A DNA stretch of 64,000 bases from Ignavibacteria bacterium (GTDB taxonomy: Bacteria > Bacteroidota > Ignavibacteria > Kapaibacteriales > UBA961). Location: assembly GCA_016720145.1 (NCBI GenBank), contig JADJXV010000010.1, positions 62,001 to 126,000 of the forward strand. The letters run 5' to 3'. The notes below the pieces were generated by a model. The model saw nothing but the letters and a program-made list of their open reading frames with translations. It was not told the DNA's origin and made no database searches. Positions 25,901 to 35,255 of the stretch are shown piece by piece (position 1 is the stretch's first letter; each line of letters begins with the position of its first letter). The position numbers were made by a program, and so were the translations under genes.

Positions 25901-28900
25901 ATTCCTGATTATGATAATGGTCAAACTGATGAAGGCCGAGTACTTGTTTATTATGGTGCAACGACCGGACTTGGCGCTACACCGAACTGGTCTATGGAAA
26001 TTAATCAAGCAAGCGCATCATTTGGTGAATCTATCTCAGGCGGTGATATGAATGGTGACGGTTATTCTGACATTATTATCGGTGCTACAAATTATACAAA
26101 TGGTCAGCAAAATGAAGGTGGAGTGTTTGTGTATTATGGTAATACAGCAGGTCTTTCTCTCGAACCAAATATGACTGCCGAAAGCGATCAAGCAGCTTCA
26201 GGATTCGGTGCAGCAGTTGCTAACGGGGGTGATTTTAATGGTGATGGCTTGACGGATATGTATATCGGCGCTCCTATGTATGACAATGGACAAAATGACG
26301 AAGGTCGCGTCTATGTTTATAATGGTAAATACAGTGGATTGTCTGCCAATGCAAATTGGTCTGTAGAGAACTCTCAAGCATTGGCCGAACATGGCTATAG
26401 TGTATCATCAGCCGGTGACGTCAACGGCGATGGATATGCCGATGTACTCGTATCTGCACCTTATTTTGATGCTACTTTTGTTGATGAAGGCAGGGTATAT
26501 TTATACTTGGGTGGTCCGACAGGATTATCAACCACACCTATCTCGAGCTTATCACCGGTTGCACAGGCAAGTGCATTATTCGGATGGTCAGTCTCAGGTG
26601 CCGGCGATATTAATGCGGATGGTTTTTCAGACATAATTATAGGTGATCCGTATTATGATGGAAACGGCGGACTTGTGCTAGACCAAGGACGTGCGTATGT
26701 TTATTATGGAAGTATTGCAGGACTCAATCCTACACCAACTCTTCTCGAAAGCAATCAAGCAGGTGCTATGTTCGGATCGTCTGTCTCAGGCGTTGGCGAC
26801 GTAAATAATGATGGCTTCGCAGATATTGCCGTCGGAGCACCTTCTTATGATAATACATTCCCAAATGAAGGTCGCGTAACGCTTTATTATGGTAGTTCAA
26901 ATGGTGTAAACTTCAATAATCAATGGGTAATGGACGGTGGACAAACAAATGCTTCGTATGGAAATAGTATAGCAACAGCCGGTGATGTGAACCGAGATGG
27001 AATTTCTGATATGATTGTTGGTGCGTATCTCTATGATAACGGTGAAGGTGATGAAGGGCGTGCTATGATATACTACGGTACAAACAGTGGTCTTTCTTCA
27101 ACAGCAGGCTGGACATCTGAAGGTAATCAAATAGGTGCATATTATGGTTATAATGTAGCTACAGCCGGTGATGTGAATGGCGACGGTTACAGTGATGTAG
27201 TCGTAAGTGCAATTTGGTATGATAGTACTTTCAGCAATGAGGGTCGAGTTTATGTGTATAATGGAAGTGCTTCCGGCACTTCAGTCACATCATCGTGGAT
27301 CGCAAATGGTGGTCAAGATGCTGCTGAGTTTGGTCATACCTGTTCATCAGTAGGCGATATTAATGGTGATGGTTTTGGAGATATTCTTATTGGTACTCCA
27401 TTATTTGATAACGGACAAATTGATGAAGGAAAAGTTGATTTGTATTACGGTTCAGCTACTGGATTATCTGCGTCAGTATGGACTGGCGAACCAAATCAAG
27501 AAAATACATTTTATGGTTGGAGTCTATCCGGTGTAAATGATATCAATGGTGATGGATATTCAGATTTCATCGTTGGTGCACGCAAAGCTGATAATTCTCT
27601 CATTGATAGAGGTAGAGCATCTGTTTATTATGGTAATGCAGCCGCAGGTACAAGAGTCACTTCACGTCAATATAGAGCTGATTTTACTGCACCCGTTGTT
27701 CCTGTACTACGTTCACAGTCTGCTACCTCAGTAGGTCTCGGAATTTTCGCTAAATCTGCCCCAGGCAGAATAGAAGTGAAAGCACAATATGAAGTAAAGC
27801 CACTTGGCACTGCATTTAATGGCAATGGTCTTACCGTCACTTCTTCCTGGACTGATATCGGAACTGCAGGAGTTGCATTAAGTCAAGTTGTAAATGGACT
27901 TACAAATAATACTTCCTATAAATGGAGAGTACGACTTCAATACCGAGCAACCAACGGAGCGTTGCAGTCTTTTAGCCGCTGGTATAATAATTCGATAAAT
28001 ACACCATCAGAAGCTGATTTTAGAACAGGTTCGGTCTGTAATTTAGTAGCAGATGCCGGTAACGACTTCACAATGTGTGCCGGTAATGGTGTTACGATTG
28101 GAAGATCGGCAGCAGGTGGAATTCTACCAATTACGTATTTGTGGGAACCTCCAACAGGATTGAGTTCGACAACGATCGCAACTCCGATTGCTAATCCTCA
28201 AGTCTCGAGTAAATACGTAGTTACTGCAAGTGATGCCAACGGATGCGTATCGAGAGACACTGTGTCAATTGTCGTTAAGCCAAATGTAGCTGTCGTCGTA
28301 GGAGAAGATGTCGGTGTTTGTTCGGGAGAGTCAATTCAACTGAATGCACAGGTTTCAGGCGGAACACCGCCATTTCTCTATTCATGGGATCCTCCTTTCT
28401 CATTGAATAACCGTTTCCTTAAAAATCCTATCTCAACTCCTGCAAATAATGTATCAATAGTAGTAACTGTCACAGATGGGAATGGCTGTATATCGTATGA
28501 TACCATACTTGTAAAAGTATTCCCGAAAGCTGATCGTCCGGCAATTACACAAACAATAGATACACTTACTGCTTCTCTATCTACGAAATATCAATGGTTT
28601 AAAAATGGTGTTGCGATTGTTGGAGCAACTACACAAAAAATCAATGTAAATCTTTATGGAAAAGGGACATATACAGTCACAATTACAAATGAAAATAACT
28701 GTTCTGCTACTTCCAATCCAATCTTTGTAATACCTGTTGGAGTAGAAGAAGAATATGCAGAGGCAGGATTTGCAGTATATCCAAATCCGACTCAAAATTC
28801 GTGTACAATACAATCCCTAATTGAAAATCCTACAACAGTAAAACTCACACTCAATAATCTTCTCGGGAGCAAAGTGTACGAATCTTCAGAAATTGCACAA

Positions 28901-29011
28901 CCGGGTCAATTCAGCAAGAATATCGAGCTCAATATTTTGCCTGCCGGTGTCTATTTACTTCATTATTATGAAGGACAAAAGCACTTAATACGTAAAGTAG
29001 TTAAAGAATAA
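22997..29011 (+). CDS. Giant surface protein with 21 FG-GAP repeats and T9SS C-terminal domain
   Basis: About 2,004 residues from the ATG at 22997 (MKKLWYILP; a TTG at 22982 is less likely). A lipoprotein-like or signal sequence and a ~240-residue beta domain come first. Then 21 FG-GAP/integrin-type repeats of ~63 residues run to about residue 1,560, each with a DxNxDGxxD calcium loop (for example DVNGDGYSD) and a VGAP motif. Twenty-one is three times seven, so three complete beta propellers are expected. A fibronectin-like domain, two PKD/SprB-like repeats (CAGNGVTIGRSAAGG, CSGESIQLNAQVSGG), another Ig-like module and a T9SS sorting tail (YPNPTQNSCTIQS to LIRKVVKE) follow. It is probably an adhesin or matrix protein. 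It ends at a strong terminator. Confidence 0.92.
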   Translation: MKKLWYILPITAAVIIAGIYGSDFCTSCSHSTASTQSTIQGEQKPDVDPNWLSQVTQDLAKSEYYIQYQADINSYQSPNRSQNLRITYGENGFSMRPRVGDNASWNVALNLTSVSKGAAKLPLDKPKFQINGNHLTANFVDLTIEYLNNPDGMRQNFIVKSKPAGNLPLTLTLNSTSNLIPLQKGNDAILFAENTAKANGVVWYKDLNVWDANNTKLAAKMELHGEAIDLVVDDRNAVYPVTVDPLSTTANWSSEANQNDAQLGWSIAQAGNVNGDNFPDVLIGAPKYDNGQADEGAVFVYHGSATGLGVTAAKILEVNIAGANFGWSVSGAGDMNKDGFMDVIVGAPTYSNGETGEGAAFVFLGGATGLSSTAAAMRESNQAGAQFGYAVAGAGRINNDDSADVVVSAPYFDNVQIDEGKVFVYYGGIAGLRTDAPWMAESDQDGARMGWSLAGNADFNRDGKSDVVVGLPLWDNGQTNEGVVWVYYGLATSGLPLVPNWTRESNQIDAQIGYSVASAGDVNGDGSNDLLVGAPFFSNGETNEGRAMAYYGSTGGLSTTESWTAEGNQVNARFGQSVNTAGDINNDGNADVIVGAPLYDAGETDEGRAYIYHGSTIGLNSGSAWLTDGNQINSQYGTSVSGLGDVNVDGYADVGVGAPYYDNGELDEGRTFGYYGSPSGIGSASATFEGNFVGGEYGTSVASAGDINGDGYSDMIVGAPNWDNGQAGEGKAYLYSGGPNGLSVTVAWVFESNQTGAALGTSVSTAGDVNNDGYSDIIVGAPLFDSGQTDEGKAFVFFGSASGLSATPSWTAEGNQSGAQFGYAVACQGDVNKDNYSDIAIGAPLADSGQADEGMVFLYRGSLAGTVSTPVWFGEGNQNDAHFGMTIAASNDMNGDGYGDVIIGAPDFNADADLPKEGRVLAYYGRNVWPQASPNWTADTQQDGAGYGASVATAGDVNGDGYSDLAIGIPDYDNGQTDEGRVLVYYGATTGLGATPNWSMEINQASASFGESISGGDMNGDGYSDIIIGATNYTNGQQNEGGVFVYYGNTAGLSLEPNMTAESDQAASGFGAAVANGGDFNGDGLTDMYIGAPMYDNGQNDEGRVYVYNGKYSGLSANANWSVENSQALAEHGYSVSSAGDVNGDGYADVLVSAPYFDATFVDEGRVYLYLGGPTGLSTTPISSLSPVAQASALFGWSVSGAGDINADGFSDIIIGDPYYDGNGGLVLDQGRAYVYYGSIAGLNPTPTLLESNQAGAMFGSSVSGVGDVNNDGFADIAVGAPSYDNTFPNEGRVTLYYGSSNGVNFNNQWVMDGGQTNASYGNSIATAGDVNRDGISDMIVGAYLYDNGEGDEGRAMIYYGTNSGLSSTAGWTSEGNQIGAYYGYNVATAGDVNGDGYSDVVVSAIWYDSTFSNEGRVYVYNGSASGTSVTSSWIANGGQDAAEFGHTCSSVGDINGDGFGDILIGTPLFDNGQIDEGKVDLYYGSATGLSASVWTGEPNQENTFYGWSLSGVNDINGDGYSDFIVGARKADNSLIDRGRASVYYGNAAAGTRVTSRQYRADFTAPVVPVLRSQSATSVGLGIFAKSAPGRIEVKAQYEVKPLGTAFNGNGLTVTSSWTDIGTAGVALSQVVNGLTNNTSYKWRVRLQYRATNGALQSFSRWYNNSINTPSEADFRTGSVCNLVADAGNDFTMCAGNGVTIGRSAAGGILPITYLWEPPTGLSSTTIATPIANPQVSSKYVVTASDANGCVSRDTVSIVVKPNVAVVVGEDVGVCSGESIQLNAQVSGGTPPFLYSWDPPFSLNNRFLKNPISTPANNVSIVVTVTDGNGCISYDTILVKVFPKADRPAITQTIDTLTASLSTKYQWFKNGVAIVGATTQKINVNLYGKGTYTVTITNENNCSATSNPIFVIPVGVEEEYAEAGFAVYPNPTQNSCTIQSLIENPTTVKLTLNNLLGSKVYESSEIAQPGQFSKNIELNILPAGVYLLHYYEGQKHLIRKVVKE

Positions 29012-29034
29012 TAGCAAGAGTGTTAGTACTAATT

Positions 29035-29081
29035 CGACGGGAGAAAGTGAATGTATAATTCCTTCTCCCGTCGTTTTTTTT
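29035..29081 (+). terminator. Rho-independent terminator after the FG-GAP gene
   Basis: The perfect 11-base stem CGACGGGAGAA/TTCTCCCGTCG (29035-29045 and 29063-29073) is followed by eight T. It lies 24 bases past the stop. Confidence 0.92.
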
Positions 29082-29114
29082 ATTGGTTTTGAATAGTTTT
29101 GATTGTAATCGATC

Positions 29115-30664
29115 ATGAAAGTTTCCTTACGCATCCGACTTACTGCTTGGTATAGCGCAATAGTTTCCCTGACACTCATTGGGTTAGAGGTATAGCTTAT
29201 TTTGCAGTATCTAACGAACTAAATCAAAATCTTGACTTGTCACTAATGCAAGTTGCTTCTTCACTCGATCGTATCATTCAAAAAAAACAATCTGAAACTA
29301 AAATTCCGCTGAAGCCTGCACTCCCTCGTAAAAAAAAGACGAGAAAAGAACGTCTGAAACTTGAAAGTATGAAACATGATTCGTTCGCGTTTTTTCGCCA
29401 ACAAGAAGGTAGAAAGAATATTATAGATTCTTCGGTCAATGAAACTGATTCGACCCAAGACGAAGACCAAAACCCGGTATGGTCGGCAGTATATGAACAT
29501 ATTCTCCTTAATTCTAAAAACTACTTCATCCAAATTGCTGATCACAAAGGGCTGGTAGTGTACCGTTCGGAAAATTTGCAGCCCGATTCTTTACCTGTAT
29601 TTGCCACAATAATTAAAAATGATGATTCGAATGATGGTATTGAGTTTGTTGAATTTAAATACGACAATCAAGAGTTACGGCTATATGTCTCAAGAACTAA
29701 ATCAGCTCAAATTTCAATTGGCTACACAGTAGTTGAAATACAAGAAACCCTGAATAAACTATTCTTTTACCTCATGATTGCCTTTCCGGTTGTGCTGATT
29801 ATTTCAACAATTGGAGGATGGTTTTTGGCGAAAGTCTCTCTCAATCCTATCGATGATATTACTCGCTCAGCGCAAGAAATTACTGCCCATAACCTTAGTC
29901 AGCGCCTGCCAATACCACCCACAAATGATGAAATTGGTCGCCTGACAGCTACGCTCAATCAAATGATAGAACGCCTCGAAGCATCGTTTATTCAGATCAG
30001 GCAATTCACAGCAGATGCCTCACATGAGTTGCGTACTCCACTGGCAATCCTTATGGGAGAGCTTGAAGTAGCACTACGTAGTCCTAAATCTAACCAACAG
30101 CTTACGGATATTTTGTCGAGTTCACTTGAAGAAGTGTCACGCCTTTCACAAGTAGTAAGAAATTTATTAGAAATATCTCGTGCTGAGTCGGGTCAAGTGA
30201 AAATTGAAATGCAACCGGTCAATATAAGCTTATTATTAAAAGATATTTGCGAAGATGTTGAATTGCTTGCCGAAGAGAAAATGCAGACACTAGAAATGAT
30301 CATTGAGTCCGATAGTATAATCATTGGAGATGCAGTGCGGCTGCATCAAGCATTTTTGAATGTATTAGATAATGCCGTAAAATATACACCGACAGGCGGA
30401 ACTATACTCGTCAGATTAATTAAAGAAAGTAAATGGCTCACTTTGAGAGTGAGTGATACCGGTGTTGGAATTCCTGAACAAGATTTACCGCACATTTTTG
30501 ACAGATTCTACCGAGTGGATAAAGCACGCTCTCAAGATGTGCAGGGTAATGGGCTCGGACTCGCTATTGTAAAATGGATTGTCGAGGCGCATCATGGGAC
30601 TATTTCAGCCGAAAGTACTCCCGGCAAGGGAACAATCTTCACTATTCGATTTAAATTAGAGTAA
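29115..30664 (+). pseudogene. Membrane sensor histidine kinase, frameshifted in the first membrane helix
   Basis: The ATG at 29115 gives MKVSLRIRLTAWYSAIVSLT, the classic start of an OmpR-type sensor kinase, but the frame stops at 29193. Restoring one base at the GGG run (29181-29183) joins it to RGIAYFAVSNELNQNLDLSL and on to the end, 516 residues in all. The rest is intact: a ~100-residue sensor part, a second membrane helix near YLMIAFPVVLIISTIGGWFL, HAMP, the phosphoacceptor box ASHELRTPLAILMGE, the N box FLNVLDNAVKYTP, and the G boxes DTGVGIP and GNGLGLAIVKW. No response regulator is adjacent, so it is an orphan kinase here. Translation from 29237 would give a kinase lacking its first helix. 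Either a real lesion or a sequence error. Confidence 0.85.
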
Positions 30665-30687
30665 CAAGCATTAGCACGGCAATTTCC

Positions 30688-30719
30688 TTTGATTTTCCAC
30701 CAAAAAAGACCTAATTTTG
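30688..30719 (+). promoter_or_regulatory. Promoter of ileS, Bacteroidota type
   Basis: TTTG at 30688-30691 and TAATTTTG at 30712-30719 are separated by 20 bases. This is close to the TTTG-N19-TAnnTTTG consensus of the Bacteroidota primary sigma. The expected start of transcription is near 30726, about 53 bases before the ileS ATG. Confidence 0.6.
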
Positions 30720-30778
30720 CGGCTTCTTTTTAAAGTGATGACGAAATTCTTCGATCTTTTATCCCGAATTCTGTTCTA

Positions 30779-33700
30779 ATGTATAAACAATTACCCGATA
30801 AACTTAGCTATCCTGATCTCGAAATTGATGTTCTCTCCTTCTGGGAGTCGAATGCAATTTTCGAACAATCCCTCGAGCTCCGTAAAGACGCACCATTCTT
30901 TAACTTCTACGAGGGGCCACCAACCGTTAATGGCAAGCCCGGTATTCACCATCTCATGGCTCGCACACTCAAAGACTTAATCTGCAGATACAAAACCATG
31001 AATGGGTTTTATGTTCGCCGTCAAGCCGGCTGGGACACTCATGGACTACCGGTAGAAATAGCTGTCGAAAAGCAACTCGGTCTCGTTAATAAATCCGATA
31101 TCGAAAAAATGGGGGTCGAAAAATTCAACCGCGCCTGCAAGGAAATGGTTTATAACAATATCAAAATGGACGGCGGCTGGAGAGAATTTACACACCGAAT
31201 GGGTTTTTGGGTGAATATGGACACCGCGTATATCACCTGTACGAATGATTATGTAGAATCAGTCTGGTGGGCACTCAAGCAATTCTTTGATAAAGGATTG
31301 ATATATAAAGGTTTCAAAGTCGTTCCACAATCTCCGACGATTGAGACTCCCCTCAGCTCCCATGAGCTTTCACTCGGATACCGCGAAGTCCGAGACCCGA
31401 ACTGCTATTTAAAATTAAAAATTACATCTTCGAATGTGCCCAATATTACAGGCGCATCAGTTCTCGTATGGACTACCACTCCTTGGACACTTTTTGCCAA
31501 TACTGCTCTTGCCGTTGGTGAAAAGATTGAGTATGTCCTCGTGAAAAATACACGTCCCGTAGATGGTGTTCTCACGACTGAGCTCTTCGTCCTCGCTACT
31601 ACGCGCCTCTCAATTCTCGATGGTGAAGTAGAAGTCGTATCGACCTTTACCGGCAAGGAGTTGCTTGAGTCGCGGTATGAACAGATATTCACCGACTGCG
31701 CAATTGACCTTGTAAAACATCCAAATGCTCTCAGCTTTTTAGGTGGTAGTTTTGTTTCGACTGACGATGGCTCCGGTGTGGTACATCTCGCTCCTGCCTT
31801 CGGTGTCGATGACTTTGAAATGTCGAAGAAATTCGGGCTACCAATGCTGCAGCCGGTTACGCCAAATGGTCACTTTACGACAGAAATTGTAGATTTCGCA
31901 GGTCGAGCAATAAAGAATTTCAAATATGCCGATCACAATGAAGAAGGTGCCGATAAAGATATCATTATTGCTCTTAAAAAAGCCGGTAAAATCTATAAGT
32001 CTTCGATGGATTATGTGCATAGCTATCCGCATTGCTGGAGAACAGATAATCCGGTCATGTATTATGCTCGTGATTCTTGGTTCATTAAGTCACCGGAATA
32101 CAAAGACACGATGATCGCCCTCAACAAAACCATTCGCTGGCAACCGCCCGAAATTGGCTCCGGTCGCTTTGGGAACTGGCTCGAAGAAGTCAAAGATTGG
32201 TCACTTTCTCGCGATAGATTCTGGGGGACACCGCTACCGATATGGGTGAGCGAGGACGGTAAAGATATGTTTGCTGTCGGCTCGATCGCCGAACTAATGG
32301 AAGGGAAGTACGAGCTCCGCGAAGGACATTTCATCCCCGTCTCAGAGTGCGGTCGCGAAGTAGATCTGCACCGTCCGTTTGTCGATAATGTGGTCTTTGA
32401 GCGGAATGGACAATTATACCGCCGAGTTCACGAAGTGGTGGATGTGTGGTTCGACTCAGGCGCAGTGCCATTTGCACAAATGCACTATCCATTTGAAAAT
32501 AAAGAACTTTTCGAAAAGAGTTTCCCGGCTGATTATATCGCTGAAGGAATCGATCAGACGCGTGGGTGGTTCTATACACTCCACAACATCGCTTCTGCAA
32601 TATTTGGCAAACCCGCTTTCAAATCTATTATTGTCAATGAGTTAATTCTCGATAAAAATGGACAGAAAATGTCCAAGTCCAAGGGGAATACGGTCGATCC
32701 TTTTGAAATGATGTCCAAGTATGGCGCCGACGCTGTGCGCTGGTATTTTTTGGTGAATAATCCACCATGGAAGCCGACACTTTTCAATCAAAAAGACATT
32801 GAAGATACTGTCATTGCCGATTTTTTCCGTTCGCTGACCAATTCGTATAAGTTCTATGCTTTATATGCAAATATCGATGAAATCACCGGTATGGAAGCTG
32901 AAGTGCCCGTTGCAGAGCGACCCGAACTCGACCGATGGATCTTGAGCACTTTGCATACTGTCATCCAGAAATTCCGTGATTATATGGAAAGCTATGAATT
33001 GACGCGTGCGATGCGATTATTGCAGGATTTTGCGCGACTTGAAGTGTCGAATTGGTATGTGCGCCGGAATAGACGTCGTTTCTGGAAAGGGGAGAAAGAC
33101 AGTGAGAAGCTGGCTGCGTATCAGACTCTTCGCACAGTGCTAATGAATATTGCAGCAATGATGGCACCAGCAGCTCCATTCTTATCCGAAGATTTATTCT
33201 TACGACTCAGAAATGAAAATGACTCTATGTCAGTGCATCTTATGGATTTCCCTGCAAGTGATGAGTCATTGATTGATAAAGACTTAGAGCGTAGAATGGA
33301 AACAGCTCAAAAGGTCGTATTCCTTGCACGTTCATTACGTGAAAAGTCGAAGATCCGTACGCGTCAGCCACTACGAAGAATATTAGTGCCGGTGATTTCT
33401 CCACAACAGCGTCGTGATTTGCAGGCGGTCGAGGATATTATACTCGAAGAATTGAATGTAAAAGCTGTCGAATATGTGAGTGAGGAAACGGGAATAGTCA
33501 AGCGTAGTGCAAAGGCGAATTTCAAAACTCTCGGCAAAAAGTGTGGGAAGAACACCCAAAATGTAGCGAATGTAATCAAAGAGTTGCCTCCTGCTGCACT
33601 ACGTATGCTACAGCAAAACGGAAATTATATTCTGAAAGTCGGGGATGAAGAGTACGACTTGACGACAGAAGATATAGAAATAATCAGCGAAGATATCGAA

Positions 33701-34018
33701 GGATGGCTCGTAGCATCTGAAGGCGCACTGACGGTCGCGTTAGACACAGAAATTGACGATGATCTCCGAGGCAGAAGGAATTGCCCGAGAATTTGTGAAT
33801 CGATTCAGAACTCACGTAAGCAGATGGGACTTGAGGTGACCGATAGGATTGATTTGTCTTATTGGTGTTCGGATACTGTGCATAAGGCAATTGAACAAAT
33901 GACAGAGTATATTCAAAGTGAAACTCTCGCTCAATCAGTGACTTATGCTAAAAGTTCAGAAAGTGAATCTGTTGAAATTGAAGGTGAAATTCTCAGCTTG
34001 ACGATACGGAAATCTTGA
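30779..34018 (+). CDS. ileS: Isoleucine--tRNA ligase
   Basis: Charges tRNA-Ile. A class I synthetase: the HIGH region is present as PPTVNGKPGIHHLMART near residue 45, the form found in Bacteroidota and other type-2 IleRS. The KMSKSKGNTVDPFEM loop is near residue 640, and the catalytic-domain motif RQAGWDTHGLPVEI near residue 80. The editing domain carries WTTTPWTLFANTALAVG. The C-terminus is the long type without the zinc-binding cysteine cluster. 1,079 residues is normal for this type. A good promoter sits upstream, and dksA-like, lspA and rluD follow on the same strand. Confidence 0.97.
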   Translation: MYKQLPDKLSYPDLEIDVLSFWESNAIFEQSLELRKDAPFFNFYEGPPTVNGKPGIHHLMARTLKDLICRYKTMNGFYVRRQAGWDTHGLPVEIAVEKQLGLVNKSDIEKMGVEKFNRACKEMVYNNIKMDGGWREFTHRMGFWVNMDTAYITCTNDYVESVWWALKQFFDKGLIYKGFKVVPQSPTIETPLSSHELSLGYREVRDPNCYLKLKITSSNVPNITGASVLVWTTTPWTLFANTALAVGEKIEYVLVKNTRPVDGVLTTELFVLATTRLSILDGEVEVVSTFTGKELLESRYEQIFTDCAIDLVKHPNALSFLGGSFVSTDDGSGVVHLAPAFGVDDFEMSKKFGLPMLQPVTPNGHFTTEIVDFAGRAIKNFKYADHNEEGADKDIIIALKKAGKIYKSSMDYVHSYPHCWRTDNPVMYYARDSWFIKSPEYKDTMIALNKTIRWQPPEIGSGRFGNWLEEVKDWSLSRDRFWGTPLPIWVSEDGKDMFAVGSIAELMEGKYELREGHFIPVSECGREVDLHRPFVDNVVFERNGQLYRRVHEVVDVWFDSGAVPFAQMHYPFENKELFEKSFPADYIAEGIDQTRGWFYTLHNIASAIFGKPAFKSIIVNELILDKNGQKMSKSKGNTVDPFEMMSKYGADAVRWYFLVNNPPWKPTLFNQKDIEDTVIADFFRSLTNSYKFYALYANIDEITGMEAEVPVAERPELDRWILSTLHTVIQKFRDYMESYELTRAMRLLQDFARLEVSNWYVRRNRRRFWKGEKDSEKLAAYQTLRTVLMNIAAMMAPAAPFLSEDLFLRLRNENDSMSVHLMDFPASDESLIDKDLERRMETAQKVVFLARSLREKSKIRTRQPLRRILVPVISPQQRRDLQAVEDIILEELNVKAVEYVSEETGIVKRSAKANFKTLGKKCGKNTQNVANVIKELPPAALRMLQQNGNYILKVGDEEYDLTTEDIEIISEDIEGWLVASEGALTVALDTEIDDDLRGRRNCPRICESIQNSRKQMGLEVTDRIDLSYWCSDTVHKAIEQMTEYIQSETLAQSVTYAKSSESESVEIEGEILSLTIRKS

Positions 34019-34093
34019 CTTAGCGTAACTATATAATTAAAAGTAAAATATTCCAAGTAATACTACCAATACATTTCAACATAGGAGAAAAGA

Positions 34094-34552
34094 ATGTCGA
34101 ATACAATAACAGAAAATACAGACCTAGATGCTATTCCTACTGTCCGCTACTCAGATGAAGACCTTGAAACTTTTAGAAATGTAATTGAAAAAGCAAAAAC
34201 AGAAGCTCATGATGAAATGCGTATGTTACGCGAACGCCTCGATGACTTGACGAATCAAGATAATGCTGAGGATAGTATGATTTACTCGATGCACATGGCA
34301 GAGCAAGGTTCGGAAGCTATCGAAAAAGAAAAGACATACACTCAAATGAATCGCATCAACGAGTATCTGCGCAAGCTCGACGAATCACTCGAACGTATCA
34401 AAGAAAAAACGTATGGAGTGTGCAAAGAATGTGGTATTCTCATTGCCAAAGAACGCTTGATGGCAGTGCCAATTACGACACTTTCAGCTTCTTTCAAGAT
34501 CCGTCAGCAATGTCCGGAAGATGGTATCGATCGTATTACAAAACAAAGCTGA
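34094..34552 (+). CDS. DksA/TraR-family protein with incomplete zinc finger
   Basis: 152 residues. A coiled-coil N-terminal part (VIEKAKTEAHDEMRMLRERLDDL through AIEKEKTYTQMNRINEYLRKL) is followed by the family motif TYGVCKECGILIAKERLMAVPITTLS. DksA-like proteins enter the RNA polymerase secondary channel. The first cysteine pair (CKEC) is present, but the second pair is not: only one cysteine (QQCPEDG) follows, so zinc binding is doubtful. It sits just upstream of lspA, with only one base between its stop and the lspA ATG, an arrangement common in this phylum that suggests co-expression. Confidence 0.85.
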   Translation: MSNTITENTDLDAIPTVRYSDEDLETFRNVIEKAKTEAHDEMRMLRERLDDLTNQDNAEDSMIYSMHMAEQGSEAIEKEKTYTQMNRINEYLRKLDESLERIKEKTYGVCKECGILIAKERLMAVPITTLSASFKIRQQCPEDGIDRITKQS

Positions 34553-34553
34553 T

Positions 34554-35204
34554 ATGAACCAAACATCAACTTCGATCCGGCGGTTTTTCTTCCTGAGCAT
34601 AGGTTTAATTATCCTTGACCAAGTCACCAAACTTTGTGTAAAGGGATTTACACTTTTTGGAATACAACATGAAGGAATGTATTTAGGAGAAAGTCATCCG
34701 TTACTTGGTGAAATTGTAAGACTTACATTTGTTGAGAATCCCGGTATGGCATTTGGCGTGAGCTTCGGATGGGGGAAAGTATTCCTGACTCTGTTTTCGC
34801 TCATAGCCGGTATAGGACTAGCTTGGTATTTAAGTAAATTACGACATCATTCTGTTTGGGTTCAATTAGGAATAAGTTTATTACTTGCCGGCGCTATAGG
34901 GAATTTTATTGATCGAGCATTTTATGGTGTGCTGTATAATGAAGGTGCATTGTTCTACGGCTTAGTTGTTGATTTTATTCAGGTTGACATACCGGATGTG
35001 AATTGGTTTGGACAGGTCTATACCCATTGGCCGGTGTTTAATGTAGCCGACTCATGTGTGAGCTGTGGAATGGTATTGCTGTTTATTATGAACAAGAAAA
35101 TTCCAATGCTGAATCAATTAGATCCTGTCGTAGTCCCCACTGATGAGAATCCACCTCATGAGTCGGGTGAAACGGATAATACACCACCTGAACAAACAAC
35201 GTAA
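34554..35204 (+). CDS. lspA: Lipoprotein signal peptidase (signal peptidase II)
   Basis: Cleaves the signal peptide of diacylglyceryl-modified prolipoproteins in the inner membrane. The catalytic aspartates are in GAIGNFIDRAFYG and PVFNVADSCVSCG, with the family motif FVENPGMAFGVSF before them. Four hydrophobic helices are evident. I start at 34554 (MNQTSTSIRR); a start at 34521 would overlap the dksA-like gene and add a polar head. At 216 residues it is longer than the usual ~160, because of an insert before the second catalytic Asp and an acidic Pro-rich tail. It ends at a terminator hairpin. Confidence 0.93.
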   Translation: MNQTSTSIRRFFFLSIGLIILDQVTKLCVKGFTLFGIQHEGMYLGESHPLLGEIVRLTFVENPGMAFGVSFGWGKVFLTLFSLIAGIGLAWYLSKLRHHSVWVQLGISLLLAGAIGNFIDRAFYGVLYNEGALFYGLVVDFIQVDIPDVNWFGQVYTHWPVFNVADSCVSCGMVLLFIMNKKIPMLNQLDPVVVPTDENPPHESGETDNTPPEQTT

Positions 35205-35213
35205 ATTTCTGAC

Positions 35214-35237
35214 AAGGCGTTCAAAATGAACGCCTTA
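35214..35237 (+). terminator. Hairpin (terminator-like) between lspA and rluD
   Basis: Stem AAGGCGTTC (35214-35222) with GAACGCCTT (35228-35236), loop AAAAT, followed by a weakly T-rich tail. It covers the ATG at 35226, arguing that rluD starts downstream. Confidence 0.6.
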
Positions 35238-35255
35238 TTTATATTATACTACATA

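Noticed and set aside
23395..28813. Many minus-strand frames inside the FG-GAP gene
   Set aside because: They mirror the repeated coding frame and show no protein-like features of their own.
35226..35255. Upstream ATG of rluD
   Set aside because: It lies in the loop of a terminator-like hairpin; the ATG at 35256 avoids this.
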